DNA from: SpSt-333 sp964371615
Lineage (GTDB): Bacteria > Bacteroidota > Ignavibacteria > UBA10030 > UBA8401
NCBI GenBank assembly: GCA_964371615.1
Contig: CAYJMS010000002.1
Location: forward strand, 558,001 to 622,000
Reading direction: 5' to 3'
Length of the DNA stretch: 64,000 nt
Below the pieces are notes generated by a model. The model made no database searches. It had not been told where the DNA came from and was given only the letters and a program-made list of their open reading frames with translations. Below are positions 17,359-25,780 of the stretch, one piece after another. Positions within the stretch are counted from its first letter, which is position 1, and each line of letters starts with the position of its first letter. The translations under genes were made by a program, and so were the position numbers.

Positions 17359-17362
17359 GGCG

Positions 17363-17782
17363 TTAGAAATAGTGTTTCATCAATTCAATGAATTCTTCCG
17401 GCGGGCGCGTCGGACGGTTTGTTTCAGCAGTGAGAAAAGTGTGCAGCGTCGATCCTTCCACAATCACCTCCGGATCGTCGTTCCGTGTGATTTCGTATTC
17501 GATGGTAATCCGGTTTGACGGCATTTCCCTGACCATCGCTTTTACGTGCAGGAGGTCGTCGTAGGATGCCGGTCGGCGGTATTTGACATGCGCTTCGACG
17601 ACCACGACAAAGATTCCCATCCGTTCGATTGCCGAATACGGAATTCCTGCCCGCCGCAACATCTCCGTCCGTGCCTGCTCAAAGTATATCAGGTAGTTGC
17701 CGTGATAGACCACCTTCATGGCGTCGGTTTCGGCGTATCGGACGCGAATATCACTCACCACCGACAATCCGGTACTACTCAT
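17363..17782 (-). CDS. Acyl-CoA thioesterase, YbgC/4HBT hot-dog family
   Basis: A 139-residue hot-dog-fold thioesterase expected to hydrolyse acyl-CoA in the cytoplasm. It shows the family's signature (RVRYAETDAMKVVYHGNYL), in which the Asp of ETDAMKVVYH is the likely catalytic residue, and then EQARTEMLRRAGIPY. The ATG at 17782 overlaps the accA stop by eight bases. An extra 11 in-frame codons upstream lie inside accA and are rejected. Coupling to accA suggests a role in fatty-acid metabolism; the exact substrate is not shown. Confidence 0.88.
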   Translation of the reverse strand: MSSTGLSVVSDIRVRYAETDAMKVVYHGNYLIYFEQARTEMLRRAGIPYSAIERMGIFVVVVEAHVKYRRPASYDDLLHVKAMVREMPSNRITIEYEITRNDDPEVIVEGSTLHTFLTAETNRPTRPPEEFIELMKHYF

Positions 17783-18725
17783 TCCATGCACCCATCGCAC
17801 AGAATTTTTCGACACGTTTTTCGATGAGCTTTTCCGGCTTCAGTTTCAGCAGCGACTTGAGTTCTACCGTGAGCGTGTCTTTTAATATCATTGCGGCCTG
17901 CTGCGGATTACGATGAGCGCCGCCGAGCGGTTCCGGAACAATACGGTCGATAATTTTTTGCTCCAACAGGTCGGTTGCCGTCAAACGAAGCGCTTCTGCC
18001 GCCTGTTCCTTGTACTCCCAGCTTTTCCACAAAATTGACGAACACGATTCCGGTGCGATGACGGAATACCAGGTGTTCTCGAGCATCAGCATTCTGTCAC
18101 CGACACCGATTCCGAGCGCACCGCCGGATGCACCTTCCCCGATGATCGCTACGATGATGGGAACGGGCAAATGTGACATTTCAAACAAATTACGTGCAAT
18201 CGCTTCTGCCTGCCCCCGTTCTTCCGCTTCCAAACCCGGATAGGCACCCGGTGTATCCAGCATTGTGATGACCGGCCGGTTAAACTTCGCCGCCAGTTTC
18301 ATCAACCGGAGCGCTTTGCGGTATCCTTCAGGATTCGGCATGCCAAAATTCCGATAGAGATTTGATTTCGTATCGCGTCCTTTTTGCTGGCCGATAATCA
18401 TGACCGGCTGACCGTCCAATTTTGCAAATCCGCCAACGATCGCCTTATCATCGCCAAATGTCCTGTCGCCGTGCAATTCAACAAAGTCCGTGGTCATATA
18501 CTGAATGTAATCCAGCGTATACGGACGTTCCGGATGACGGGCAAGTTGTACGCGCTGCCACCGGGTAAGATTGCTGAAGATGTTTTCCCGCAGTTGATTT
18601 ACCTTCTTCTCCAGCGTTTTTACTTCGGTAGCAACATCGACATTTTCGGAGAGATTTCGGATCTCTTCGATCTTTTGTTCGAGTTCGTATATCGGTTTTT
18701 CAAATTCGAGTACCACTTTTGCCAT
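17775..18725 (-). CDS. accA: Acetyl-CoA carboxylase carboxyltransferase, alpha subunit
   Basis: With AccD (43610-44449) this forms the carboxyltransferase that makes malonyl-CoA for fatty-acid synthesis. The 316-residue length is typical. Visible motifs are an N-terminal coiled region (LEFEKPIYELEQKIEEI), RHPERPYTLDYI, LHGDRTFGDDKAIVGGFA, the oxyanion segment IIGEGASGGALGIGVGDR and the ISPE-equivalent SVIAPESCSSILWK. The two subunits lie about 25 kb apart. The gene is the first of a run with the thioesterase, Trm112-like gene, nadC and flippase. Confidence 0.97.
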   Translation of the reverse strand: MAKVVLEFEKPIYELEQKIEEIRNLSENVDVATEVKTLEKKVNQLRENIFSNLTRWQRVQLARHPERPYTLDYIQYMTTDFVELHGDRTFGDDKAIVGGFAKLDGQPVMIIGQQKGRDTKSNLYRNFGMPNPEGYRKALRLMKLAAKFNRPVITMLDTPGAYPGLEAEERGQAEAIARNLFEMSHLPVPIIVAIIGEGASGGALGIGVGDRMLMLENTWYSVIAPESCSSILWKSWEYKEQAAEALRLTATDLLEQKIIDRIVPEPLGGAHRNPQQAAMILKDTLTVELKSLLKLKPEKLIEKRVEKFCAMGAWNE

Positions 18726-18737
18726 AATTACTCCTTA

Positions 18738-20735
18738 TTATCGCTGGATCCATTGCTGCAAAGACTTCACGATAATTTCAAGATCGAGCATGAACGATTG
18801 ATTCTTCGCATAATACAAATCGAATTGTTCCCGCTCTTCCTGAGTCAAATGGTGATTCTCCTGAATATGCAACAGACCGGTTAAACCGGGTTTCCCTCCG
18901 TATATCATCCGTCCGGCGGCAGATTGTTCGGTCTCCCGATGGAAACCGACAAGACTCATCTTTCCGGAGAGTACCAAAGGTAAGGAAAGGATTGCTTTGG
19001 AGAATCCTTGTGCCTTTTTTTTGTAAAAAATGCGACTAAAATATACAAAAGGGGCAACGGAAATCAAAAAGAAAAGGCTGACACCGATGTCTACTATGCG
19101 TTTTATGAGCCGATTTGCTGGTTTCCCGATGTTGTATTCGATATCGATGAACGGTATTTCATCCAGTTGATCGATACTCGGTTTCCCGATGATTACTTCC
19201 AGATTGTTCGGCACCAGGCGGAAGTTCACGAACCGGGAGCGATTGGCGGCGATGATATTCAGTATGGCGGAATATGTTACCGCTCCGGATGAGAAAATCA
19301 CTTCGCTGATCCGGTATTGTTCGATCACTTTACCGATCGTTTCAATGCTGCCGAGAATCTCGACTTCCAAGATTTTTGTTCCGATATTTCTTCTGGTAGT
19401 GTCGATGAAACCCACAACCGAATATCCTCCTCCCACTCGTACCCGCAATTTTCTGAGAACTTCCTGTCCGGACTGGTCGACACCGACAATCAGTGTCCGG
19501 TGGCCAAAGATTGTTGTCCGCGATGACTTCTCGCCGAATCCCATCAACCGTAACGCCAGCCTCCATCCGGGAATGGTAATCAACGACAGTCCGCCCGAGA
19601 TCAGCATTATCATTCTGCTAAAGGCGAAATCTTTTTCGAATGCAACGATGGCCGAAATGACGACAAAGCCGGAAAAGACCGAAGCAAACGAACGGGAAAC
19701 AGATAATTTATGTTCGGTATAGACGCTGTTGAGTAAAAGTGAGAAAAAGATAATCACCGCAGGAAAAACGAATACCCACGGATATGCATAATCCGGAAGC
19801 GTCATCAACCGCGTCTTGCGGACATATTCGCCCACCAGAATCGTTCCGACGACGATCGTCATATCCAGCATTGCCACCGACAAAGGCTGCAATATTTTCC
19901 CGAAGTTTGCCAGAAATCTTCTGAAGAATATTCCGGAATAAATAAACCACTCGAAAAAAGGAGACCCGGCATGATGTTTTCGCACAAAGAGCCGCATAGC
20001 ATTATAGAAGATTTTCAATTCGTCGATGTCGCTCCGCTTCGTGCTTTCCCCTTTGTAATGGATAATGGATGTTGCCGGGACATACATCACCTTCCAACCG
20101 GCCTGTTGAACACGATAGCACCAATCGAGATCTTCGCCGTACATAAAAAACTTCTCATCCAATCCGCCGATTTTTTCATACACTTCTCTGCGGATCATCA
20201 TAAACGAACCGCTCACCGCATCGACTTCGACGGTGACATCGGGATCCAGATACGTAAGATTATACCGTGCGAACAGCTTGGAGTGCGGAAAGAGAGAACT
20301 CAATCCGAATGTCTTTGTAAATGCATTCCACGGCGTGGGAAAACTTCTGCGGCAGGCGAGCTGTAATGTACCGTCCGGATTCAGGATCTTGCACCCTGCC
20401 ATACCGGCGATGTTGTTTCCGTTAAAATATTCCATCAACACCCTGACAGTATCTTCCTGTACCAGCGTATCGGGATTGATCAGCAAAATATACCTTCCGG
20501 TGGATCGGGCCAACGCCTGATTGTTTGCTTTTGCAAATCCTGCATTGCCGCGATTCGCGATAAGCTGAACCTGAGGAAATTCTTTTTTGATCAATTCAAC
20601 GCTGCCGTCATCCGACGCATTATCCACCACAAACACTTCCGACGTCAACCCTTCCAGAGCACGGAAGAGCGACGTCAGTGCGTTGCTGAGAAAATCGCGC
20701 ACATTATAATTGACGATAATGACTGAAATGTCCAT
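18738..20735 (-). CDS. GT2 glycosyltransferase fused to a degenerate WcaJ-like phosphotransferase
   Basis: A 665-residue fusion. Residues 1-240 form a GT2 domain (SVIIVNYNVRDFL, the LLINPDT motif at 84-90, GGLDEKFFMYGEDLDWCYR at 190-208). Residues 285-400 contain several membrane segments. A nucleotide-binding-like region follows (RTLIVGVDQSGQEV, 413-426), and residues 540-665 resemble the C-terminal end of undecaprenyl-phosphate sugar phosphotransferases (KRIVDIG, GKMSLVG, KPGLTGLLHIQ, DLYYAKNQSFMLDLEII). Compared with the intact neighbour at 21547-22938, about 55 residues holding KFRSM and the LDE catalytic dyad are missing, and GPRPE reads GFHRE. The GT2 half is probably active; the transferase half is probably not. 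Confidence 0.85.
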   Translation of the reverse strand: MDISVIIVNYNVRDFLSNALTSLFRALEGLTSEVFVVDNASDDGSVELIKKEFPQVQLIANRGNAGFAKANNQALARSTGRYILLINPDTLVQEDTVRVLMEYFNGNNIAGMAGCKILNPDGTLQLACRRSFPTPWNAFTKTFGLSSLFPHSKLFARYNLTYLDPDVTVEVDAVSGSFMMIRREVYEKIGGLDEKFFMYGEDLDWCYRVQQAGWKVMYVPATSIIHYKGESTKRSDIDELKIFYNAMRLFVRKHHAGSPFFEWFIYSGIFFRRFLANFGKILQPLSVAMLDMTIVVGTILVGEYVRKTRLMTLPDYAYPWVFVFPAVIIFFSLLLNSVYTEHKLSVSRSFASVFSGFVVISAIVAFEKDFAFSRMIMLISGGLSLITIPGWRLALRLMGFGEKSSRTTIFGHRTLIVGVDQSGQEVLRKLRVRVGGGYSVVGFIDTTRRNIGTKILEVEILGSIETIGKVIEQYRISEVIFSSGAVTYSAILNIIAANRSRFVNFRLVPNNLEVIIGKPSIDQLDEIPFIDIEYNIGKPANRLIKRIVDIGVSLFFLISVAPFVYFSRIFYKKKAQGFSKAILSLPLVLSGKMSLVGFHRETEQSAAGRMIYGGKPGLTGLLHIQENHHLTQEEREQFDLYYAKNQSFMLDLEIIVKSLQQWIQR

Positions 20736-20783
20736 GCGTGAGTGCTACTGTAAGAATACCGGAGCCCGGAAATTGCGGGGTTG

Positions 20784-20825
20784 ATCACCGACCGGTGATT
20801 ACGGACCGGCCAAATGAGGCCGGTC
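20784..20825. other. Two adjacent perfect hairpins between glycosyltransferase genes
   Basis: ATCACC(GACC)GGTGAT at 20784-20799 and GACCGGCC(AAATGA)GGCCGGTC at 20804-20825 fill the short gap between the dolichol-phosphate-mannose-synthase-like gene and the fusion gene. Neither has a T-tract on either strand, so a simple intrinsic terminator is unlikely. They may affect RNA stability or processing. Confidence 0.55.
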
Positions 20826-20830
20826 GCCAG

Positions 20831-21547
20831 TTATAATTGATTAAAGATGCTGCGAAGCTTTAATTTCCACACCATAAACGCCGCTTCATATACAATCTTT
20901 TTGTTCATTTTGGAAACGCCCACCCGCCGATCCACAAAAACGATCGGCATTTCTTTAATGATGAATCCCTTCCGCCACGCCATAAAATTCGTTTCGATCT
21001 GGAACGCGTATCCGTTCGACCGGATTGCGTCCAGATTGATCGTTTCGAGCACTTTTCGTTTGTAGCATTTGAATCCTGCCGTCGCGTCGTATACCGGCAT
21101 ACCGGTAATCACTCTGGTATAGATATTCGCAAAATAACTGAGCAGCAGGCGTTTCATCGGCCAATTAACGACATTCACTCCTTTGATGTACCGCGACCCG
21201 ATGATCAAGTCGCATTCGTTCATCTTGCCGAGCATGATCGGAACTTCCTTGGGGTTGTGTGAAAAATCGGCATCCATTTCGAACACAAAATCGAATTGAC
21301 GTTCGATGGCGTATTTGAATCCGGCGACATACGCCGTTCCAAGGCCAAGTTTTCTCTCCCGCTGAAGAAGGTGGATCCGTGTATTGGAGGCCATCATCTG
21401 CTTCACGATGTCGGCAGTTCCATCCGGTGAATTGTCGTCGACGATAAGTACTTCGACCATCTCCGATTGCTGCAGCACTTCGGTGATGATCTTTTCGGCA
21501 TTCGGCGATTCGTTATACGTCGGAATAATAACAAGAGCTTTTGGCAT
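20831..21547 (-). CDS. Polyprenol monophosphomannose synthase-like GT2
   Basis: A 238-residue GT2 enzyme resembling dolichol-phosphate mannose synthases, which move mannose or glucose from a nucleotide sugar to a polyprenyl phosphate. It shows VIIPTYNESPNAEKII, VLIVDDNSPDGTAD (first Asp motif), FEMDADFSHNPKEVP with the DAD metal motif, GSRYIKGVNVVNWP and YDATAGFKCYKR, all characteristic of the family. No C-terminal membrane segments are present, as in the short soluble class. The start overlaps the stop of the WcaJ-type gene by one base. Confidence 0.9.
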   Translation of the reverse strand: MPKALVIIPTYNESPNAEKIITEVLQQSEMVEVLIVDDNSPDGTADIVKQMMASNTRIHLLQRERKLGLGTAYVAGFKYAIERQFDFVFEMDADFSHNPKEVPIMLGKMNECDLIIGSRYIKGVNVVNWPMKRLLLSYFANIYTRVITGMPVYDATAGFKCYKRKVLETINLDAIRSNGYAFQIETNFMAWRKGFIIKEMPIVFVDRRVGVSKMNKKIVYEAAFMVWKLKLRSIFNQL

Positions 21548-22938
21548 CAGTTTCCTTTCCCAGCGATCATTGTGTAGACTGTCATGAGTAGAATTTTAAT
21601 ATCCATTCGAAACGACATGTTCTCGATATAGAAAAGATCGTATTTCACTTTGGACCGAACGTCATCGAGAGAGGTATCGTATCCCTGTTTAATCTGCGCC
21701 CAGCCGGTGATGCCGGGCTTGACGGAGAGCCTCCGTTTATACAGCGGAATTTCTTGCGCCAGCTGCGCTACAAAGTGCGGGCGTTCCGGCCGCGGACCGA
21801 CCAAACTCATATCGCCCCGCAGTACGTCCATGAATTGCGGAATCTCGTCGAGGCGGGTTTTCCGAAGAAATCGTCCAACGCTTGTTACACGGGGATCGTT
21901 CGTCGTTGCCCAGACGGGACCGGTTTTTGCTTCCGCATCCTCAAACATGGAACGGAATTTATGCATGCGAAATACCTTGCCATCCTTCCCGACTCGTTCC
22001 TGTGAAAAGACAAGCGGGCCGGGAGAATTGAGTTTGATAGCGATCGCAACAACAATCCAGACGGGAGCTGATAGAGATAAAATAATAATTGAAATGAGAA
22101 TGTCCATCAATCTTTTTGCACTCTCTTCCCACGGCTGCATGATATGGGGCATGATCTCGATCAATGGAAAACCGTATATCTGGTTCGTTCGTGCCTGTCC
22201 TGAAATGATATCGTACATATCCGGGATGATCTTGATGGAAACGTCGTATCCGGTCGATACCGACACGACATTTAAAACAATGTCCTTTTGATGAATATCC
22301 AGAGCGATGAGGATATTCTGAACCGGGTACATATTCATCACCGAGGGAAGATTCTGAACCGAACCGAGAATTTTTGCCGGTAGATTAGTGTACTTTTCCC
22401 CGTCTCCGTTCAATGATATAAAACCGATAATCTTATATCCCAATGCGGGATATTTTTGTACTTGCTCATAGAGTTCTTTCGCTTTCACTCCCGTTCCGAC
22501 GATCACCGTTTCGCGATGCCCGACTCCCTGAATCAACAACCGTTTTCTGAAACTACGAAGAGTCACGCGCCCCACGCCAACGAACATCACCATGAGCACC
22601 CAGTACATGGCAATAATCGAACGGTTCGCCGAATAGGTTGCATTCCGTTCATCGTCAAAAAAGATGATGAAGAAAAGAAGCATGCATCCGATTGTAATCG
22701 CTCTAAAGACGGCGGCGAATTCATCGGTCCGAGATTTTGCGTACCAAGCGCGATACAATCCGAAGAACATAAACACCGATAACCAATAAAAGTACATGAT
22801 CGCCATCGGCAGCAAAAAGTCGGGCTTTATGTGATAATCGATTAAATGACTTTCTACCCGGAGCAAATAATAGCAATACCAAACGAGGTTAATCGCAACA
22901 AAATCAAAAAGGATTATTTTTCTTTCGAATTGTTTCAC
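21547..22938 (-). CDS. Undecaprenyl-phosphate glucose phosphotransferase (WcaJ type)
   Basis: Expected to start repeat-unit assembly by putting a hexose-1-phosphate on undecaprenyl phosphate. The 463 residues hold four N-terminal membrane segments (1-120), a CoA-binding-like domain (HRETVIVGTGVKAKELYEQV and on), one re-entrant helix near 280, and the full catalytic domain: KFRSM at 327-331, EDAEA, the LDE dyad at 363-365, GPRPE at 381-385 and KPGITGWAQI. All active-site motifs are intact, unlike in the fused gene downstream. It lies one gene below wecB, so a HexNAc phosphate is also possible as substrate. Confidence 0.93.
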   Translation of the reverse strand: MKQFERKIILFDFVAINLVWYCYYLLRVESHLIDYHIKPDFLLPMAIMYFYWLSVFMFFGLYRAWYAKSRTDEFAAVFRAITIGCMLLFFIIFFDDERNATYSANRSIIAMYWVLMVMFVGVGRVTLRSFRKRLLIQGVGHRETVIVGTGVKAKELYEQVQKYPALGYKIIGFISLNGDGEKYTNLPAKILGSVQNLPSVMNMYPVQNILIALDIHQKDIVLNVVSVSTGYDVSIKIIPDMYDIISGQARTNQIYGFPLIEIMPHIMQPWEESAKRLMDILISIIILSLSAPVWIVVAIAIKLNSPGPLVFSQERVGKDGKVFRMHKFRSMFEDAEAKTGPVWATTNDPRVTSVGRFLRKTRLDEIPQFMDVLRGDMSLVGPRPERPHFVAQLAQEIPLYKRRLSVKPGITGWAQIKQGYDTSLDDVRSKVKYDLFYIENMSFRMDIKILLMTVYTMIAGKGN

Positions 22939-23042
22939 GTCAGCAATAATTTACTGTAGAATACCAATTTAGTTTAGTCCATACAATCGCGGCCGCTTCG
23001 GCATGAACCTCATACATCACTCAACCGACGCAGATTTCGTCT

Positions 23043-24173
23043 TCATTGAACGGCGAAATATTGCTTCAGATGATAGACAATACGTTCACTTGCATTCCCG
23101 TCTCCATACGGATTTGCCGCCGATGACATAGCAGAATATGCTACCTGATCGGTCAGCAGAGTCGAAACCGCGGCAACGATATTTGCGGTGTTTGTTCCGA
23201 CTAATTTTAGTGTCCCGGAAGCAATTCCTTCGGGCCGTTCTGTCGTATCGCGCATGACCAGCACCGGAATTCCGAAGGTAGGCGCCTCTTCCTGAATACC
23301 GCCGGAATCGGTTAACATTAACGTTGACCGAAGCATCAGGCGGACAAACGGCAGGTAGCTCAACGGTTTCAACAGAATGATGTTGGGAGCACTGCCGAGG
23401 AGACGGAAAACAGGTTCCTGCACATTCGGATTGAGGTGAACAGGATAGACAAACCGATGATCGGGAAACTTAGCCGCCAGGGTTGCGATTGCCGTGCACA
23501 TCGACTCGAAGCCGGCGCCGAAATTTTCGCGGCGATGTCCGGTGATCAGAACCAGCGGATGTCGATCGGCAAACATCGCTTCGGAAAAGCCGTCCACCGG
23601 AGGCGGATTCCGCAAAACTTTTTCTTTCGCCAGGAGCAATGCATCGATTACCGTGTTTCCGGTGACATAGATCTTTTCCGAGAGTATTCCTTCTTTTAAA
23701 AGATTTTCCTTTGACACTGATGTCGGTGCAAAATGCAGTTCTGCAATATGGGTTGTCATCACCCTGTTGATCTCTTCCGGAAACGGAGAGTACTTATTGA
23801 ACGTCCGTAATCCTGCCTCCACGTGTCCGACCGGGATTTTGTGATAATAACAGGCAAGCGATGCTGCCACCACGGTGGTGGTATCGCCCTGCACCAGAAC
23901 GACATCCGGTTTTGCCGCCGTTAGGTACCGGTCGACGGCGCTGATGGCATTGGAAGTAATTTGCGCCAGCGACTGATTCGATTTCATGATGTCAAGGTCC
24001 GCATCCGGCACAATGCCGAAGATCTCCAGTACCTGATCGAGCATGGTGCGATGCTGTGCCGTGACGCACACTTCCGTATCAAAACGATCGTCTTGTTTCA
24101 ACAAGAGGATGACAGGAGCGAGTTTGATTGCTTCGGGGCGTGTTCCAAATACTAAAGATATTTTTATTTTCAT
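23043..24173 (-). CDS. wecB: UDP-N-acetylglucosamine 2-epimerase (non-hydrolysing)
   Basis: Interconverts UDP-GlcNAc and UDP-ManNAc, a precursor of ManNAc-type residues in surface polysaccharide. Family segments are SLVFGTRPEAIKLAPVI at the N-terminus, CVTAQHRTMLDQVLEIF, VLVQGDTTT, HVEAGLRTFNKYSPFPEEINR, VLITGHRRENFG and LTDSGGIQEEAPTFGIPVLV, so the active site is complete. ATG 24173 (376 residues) is favoured over an in-frame TTG at 24188. No wecC dehydrogenase is seen beside it. NanE at 2846-3541 handles the 6-phosphate of the same sugar, a possible link. Confidence 0.96.
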   Translation of the reverse strand: MKIKISLVFGTRPEAIKLAPVILLLKQDDRFDTEVCVTAQHRTMLDQVLEIFGIVPDADLDIMKSNQSLAQITSNAISAVDRYLTAAKPDVVLVQGDTTTVVAASLACYYHKIPVGHVEAGLRTFNKYSPFPEEINRVMTTHIAELHFAPTSVSKENLLKEGILSEKIYVTGNTVIDALLLAKEKVLRNPPPVDGFSEAMFADRHPLVLITGHRRENFGAGFESMCTAIATLAAKFPDHRFVYPVHLNPNVQEPVFRLLGSAPNIILLKPLSYLPFVRLMLRSTLMLTDSGGIQEEAPTFGIPVLVMRDTTERPEGIASGTLKLVGTNTANIVAAVSTLLTDQVAYSAMSSAANPYGDGNASERIVYHLKQYFAVQ

Positions 24174-24616
24174 AATGACAAGATTCAATACTGGGTACTG
24201 TCTTTAGATACTACGCGCTCTTTTCTTAAACACATGAATGTCTTTAGTTACCTTTTACCGTAATCATGATATAATATGTTAAGAGTACTATATTCACATT
24301 AATTCAAAACGAGATATTCGTATTTTAAAAGAGATTAAAACCAACTGTCGACTTTACATCTTCACGACCAGAACCTCGATTTCGAATAACACGCGCGGTA
24401 AGACTCAAAGATCATAGATACCCGAGCGAGAAAAGATATATGATCATCATCGTCAGAAGAAGATCAGGATTCGATTGACGTATACGATATCGCGCTCGAC
24501 TTGATGGATATAATAACAGTGCCACGCACGATTGATCGAGATAAGAGGAACAGGATCTGCGTACGAACTGTTTCAAGTTGTTGTATCATTGATAGACATC
24601 ATCGCCTGATTGCCGG
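24174..24616. other. 443-bp non-coding gap in the polysaccharide cluster
   Basis: No frame longer than a few dozen codons, no RNA gene and no clear hairpin or T-tract is seen. The right-hand part is full of GATCAT/ATCGA-like words without a regular period. It divides wecB and the initiating transferase from the seven upstream glycosyltransferase genes, and is the natural place for a promoter of wecB or a decayed gene. Confidence 0.5.
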
Positions 24617-25780
24617 TCAGAAATGATTATAGATTTTTAGATGCATTTCGACCATCGTATCGGAATCAAATTCCTGAATAATGCGACGGCGAAAGGTATC
24701 CGGGATCAACCTTCTATCCGGTGTTTCGACCAGTGAGCGACAGACCGAGGACAGCGCCTCCATGTCTCCCGGAGCGACCACATAACCTCCTTCGTCGCTT
24801 TTAATCACCTCTTCGACTCCTTCGATGCCATATGTAATAACTTTCCTGCCCATCACGATGGACTGCGGAAGGACGCGTGCAAGTCCTTCACGATAGGACA
24901 GATGGATAATGATATCCATCGCTGAAATCATCTGCGGGATACGATCCGGTTGTACCAGACCGGAGAAGATCACCACGCGTTCCAGTCCGTTCTTCCGTGT
25001 CATCTCTTCCAATTGAGCTTTTGACTCACCATCTCCGACGAAGAAGAATTTCAACTGCGGCAGTTCCTTCGACAGTCTCGCCGCCAGTTGAATGATATGG
25101 TCGTGCCCCTTCAGCGGTGCGATCCTCGAGACAGTGCCGGCGATGATATCACCATCCGTGAATCCGTACTGACGCCGGACTTCTTCCCGATGGGAAAGCT
25201 CTGCAATAAAGTGTTTTGTCTCGAAACCACTTCTAATCATTACGAATTTTCCCCTTGGTGCAATACGATTGTACACGCAATTCGTAATGATCGCATCTGA
25301 AACGCAGATAATCTTCGTCGAGAAGGCGGCGGCGAACTTTTCAAGAAAAATAAACAACCCTTTCCAGAACGGATGCTGATACTCGTGATACGGAAGACCG
25401 TGGATGGTGTGGACAATATGGGGGACCCCTGCGACCCATGCGGCCAGACGACCGATGAACCCAGCTTTGGAACTATGGGTATGTACGATGTCAAATCCCT
25501 CCCGGCGTATTATCGAAACAAGTTTCAGGAAACAGACGATATCCCTAAGTGGATTAATATTTCGTACCATATCCGGCATTACATCGACTTCAATTCCGGC
25601 ATCGGCAGCCTGTCGGAACATATCGCCTTCGTTTTTAAGCGGTGGTCCTGAAATGATCTTTACTGGATAACCGCGGCGTTTCAAACCCGCAGCGATACTC
25701 ACGACGGTCTCCGTAGCACCGCCAATACTGAAAACAGTAATTACAAGTAGGATATTATGAACTTCGCGTTTAATCTTCAT
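24617..25780 (-). CDS. Glycosyltransferase family 4 (GT-B fold)
   Basis: A 387-residue GT-B enzyme acting at the cytoplasmic membrane face. The N-terminal domain starts VHNILLVITVFSIGGATETV, with the glycine-rich acceptor loop, and holds HTHSSKAGFIGRLAA, as in WcaJ-linked glycosyltransferases of the EpsD/PssE type. The C-terminal donor domain has GTVSRIAPLKGHDHII, FVGDGESKAQLEE and a HLSYREGLARVLPQSIVMGR segment in which the usual EGFG-like motif reads REGLARVLPQ. The stop is followed by a 443-bp gap, so this ends the upstream run of genes. Sugar specificity cannot be predicted. Confidence 0.9.
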   Translation of the reverse strand: MKIKREVHNILLVITVFSIGGATETVVSIAAGLKRRGYPVKIISGPPLKNEGDMFRQAADAGIEVDVMPDMVRNINPLRDIVCFLKLVSIIRREGFDIVHTHSSKAGFIGRLAAWVAGVPHIVHTIHGLPYHEYQHPFWKGLFIFLEKFAAAFSTKIICVSDAIITNCVYNRIAPRGKFVMIRSGFETKHFIAELSHREEVRRQYGFTDGDIIAGTVSRIAPLKGHDHIIQLAARLSKELPQLKFFFVGDGESKAQLEEMTRKNGLERVVIFSGLVQPDRIPQMISAMDIIIHLSYREGLARVLPQSIVMGRKVITYGIEGVEEVIKSDEGGYVVAPGDMEALSSVCRSLVETPDRRLIPDTFRRRIIQEFDSDTMVEMHLKIYNHF

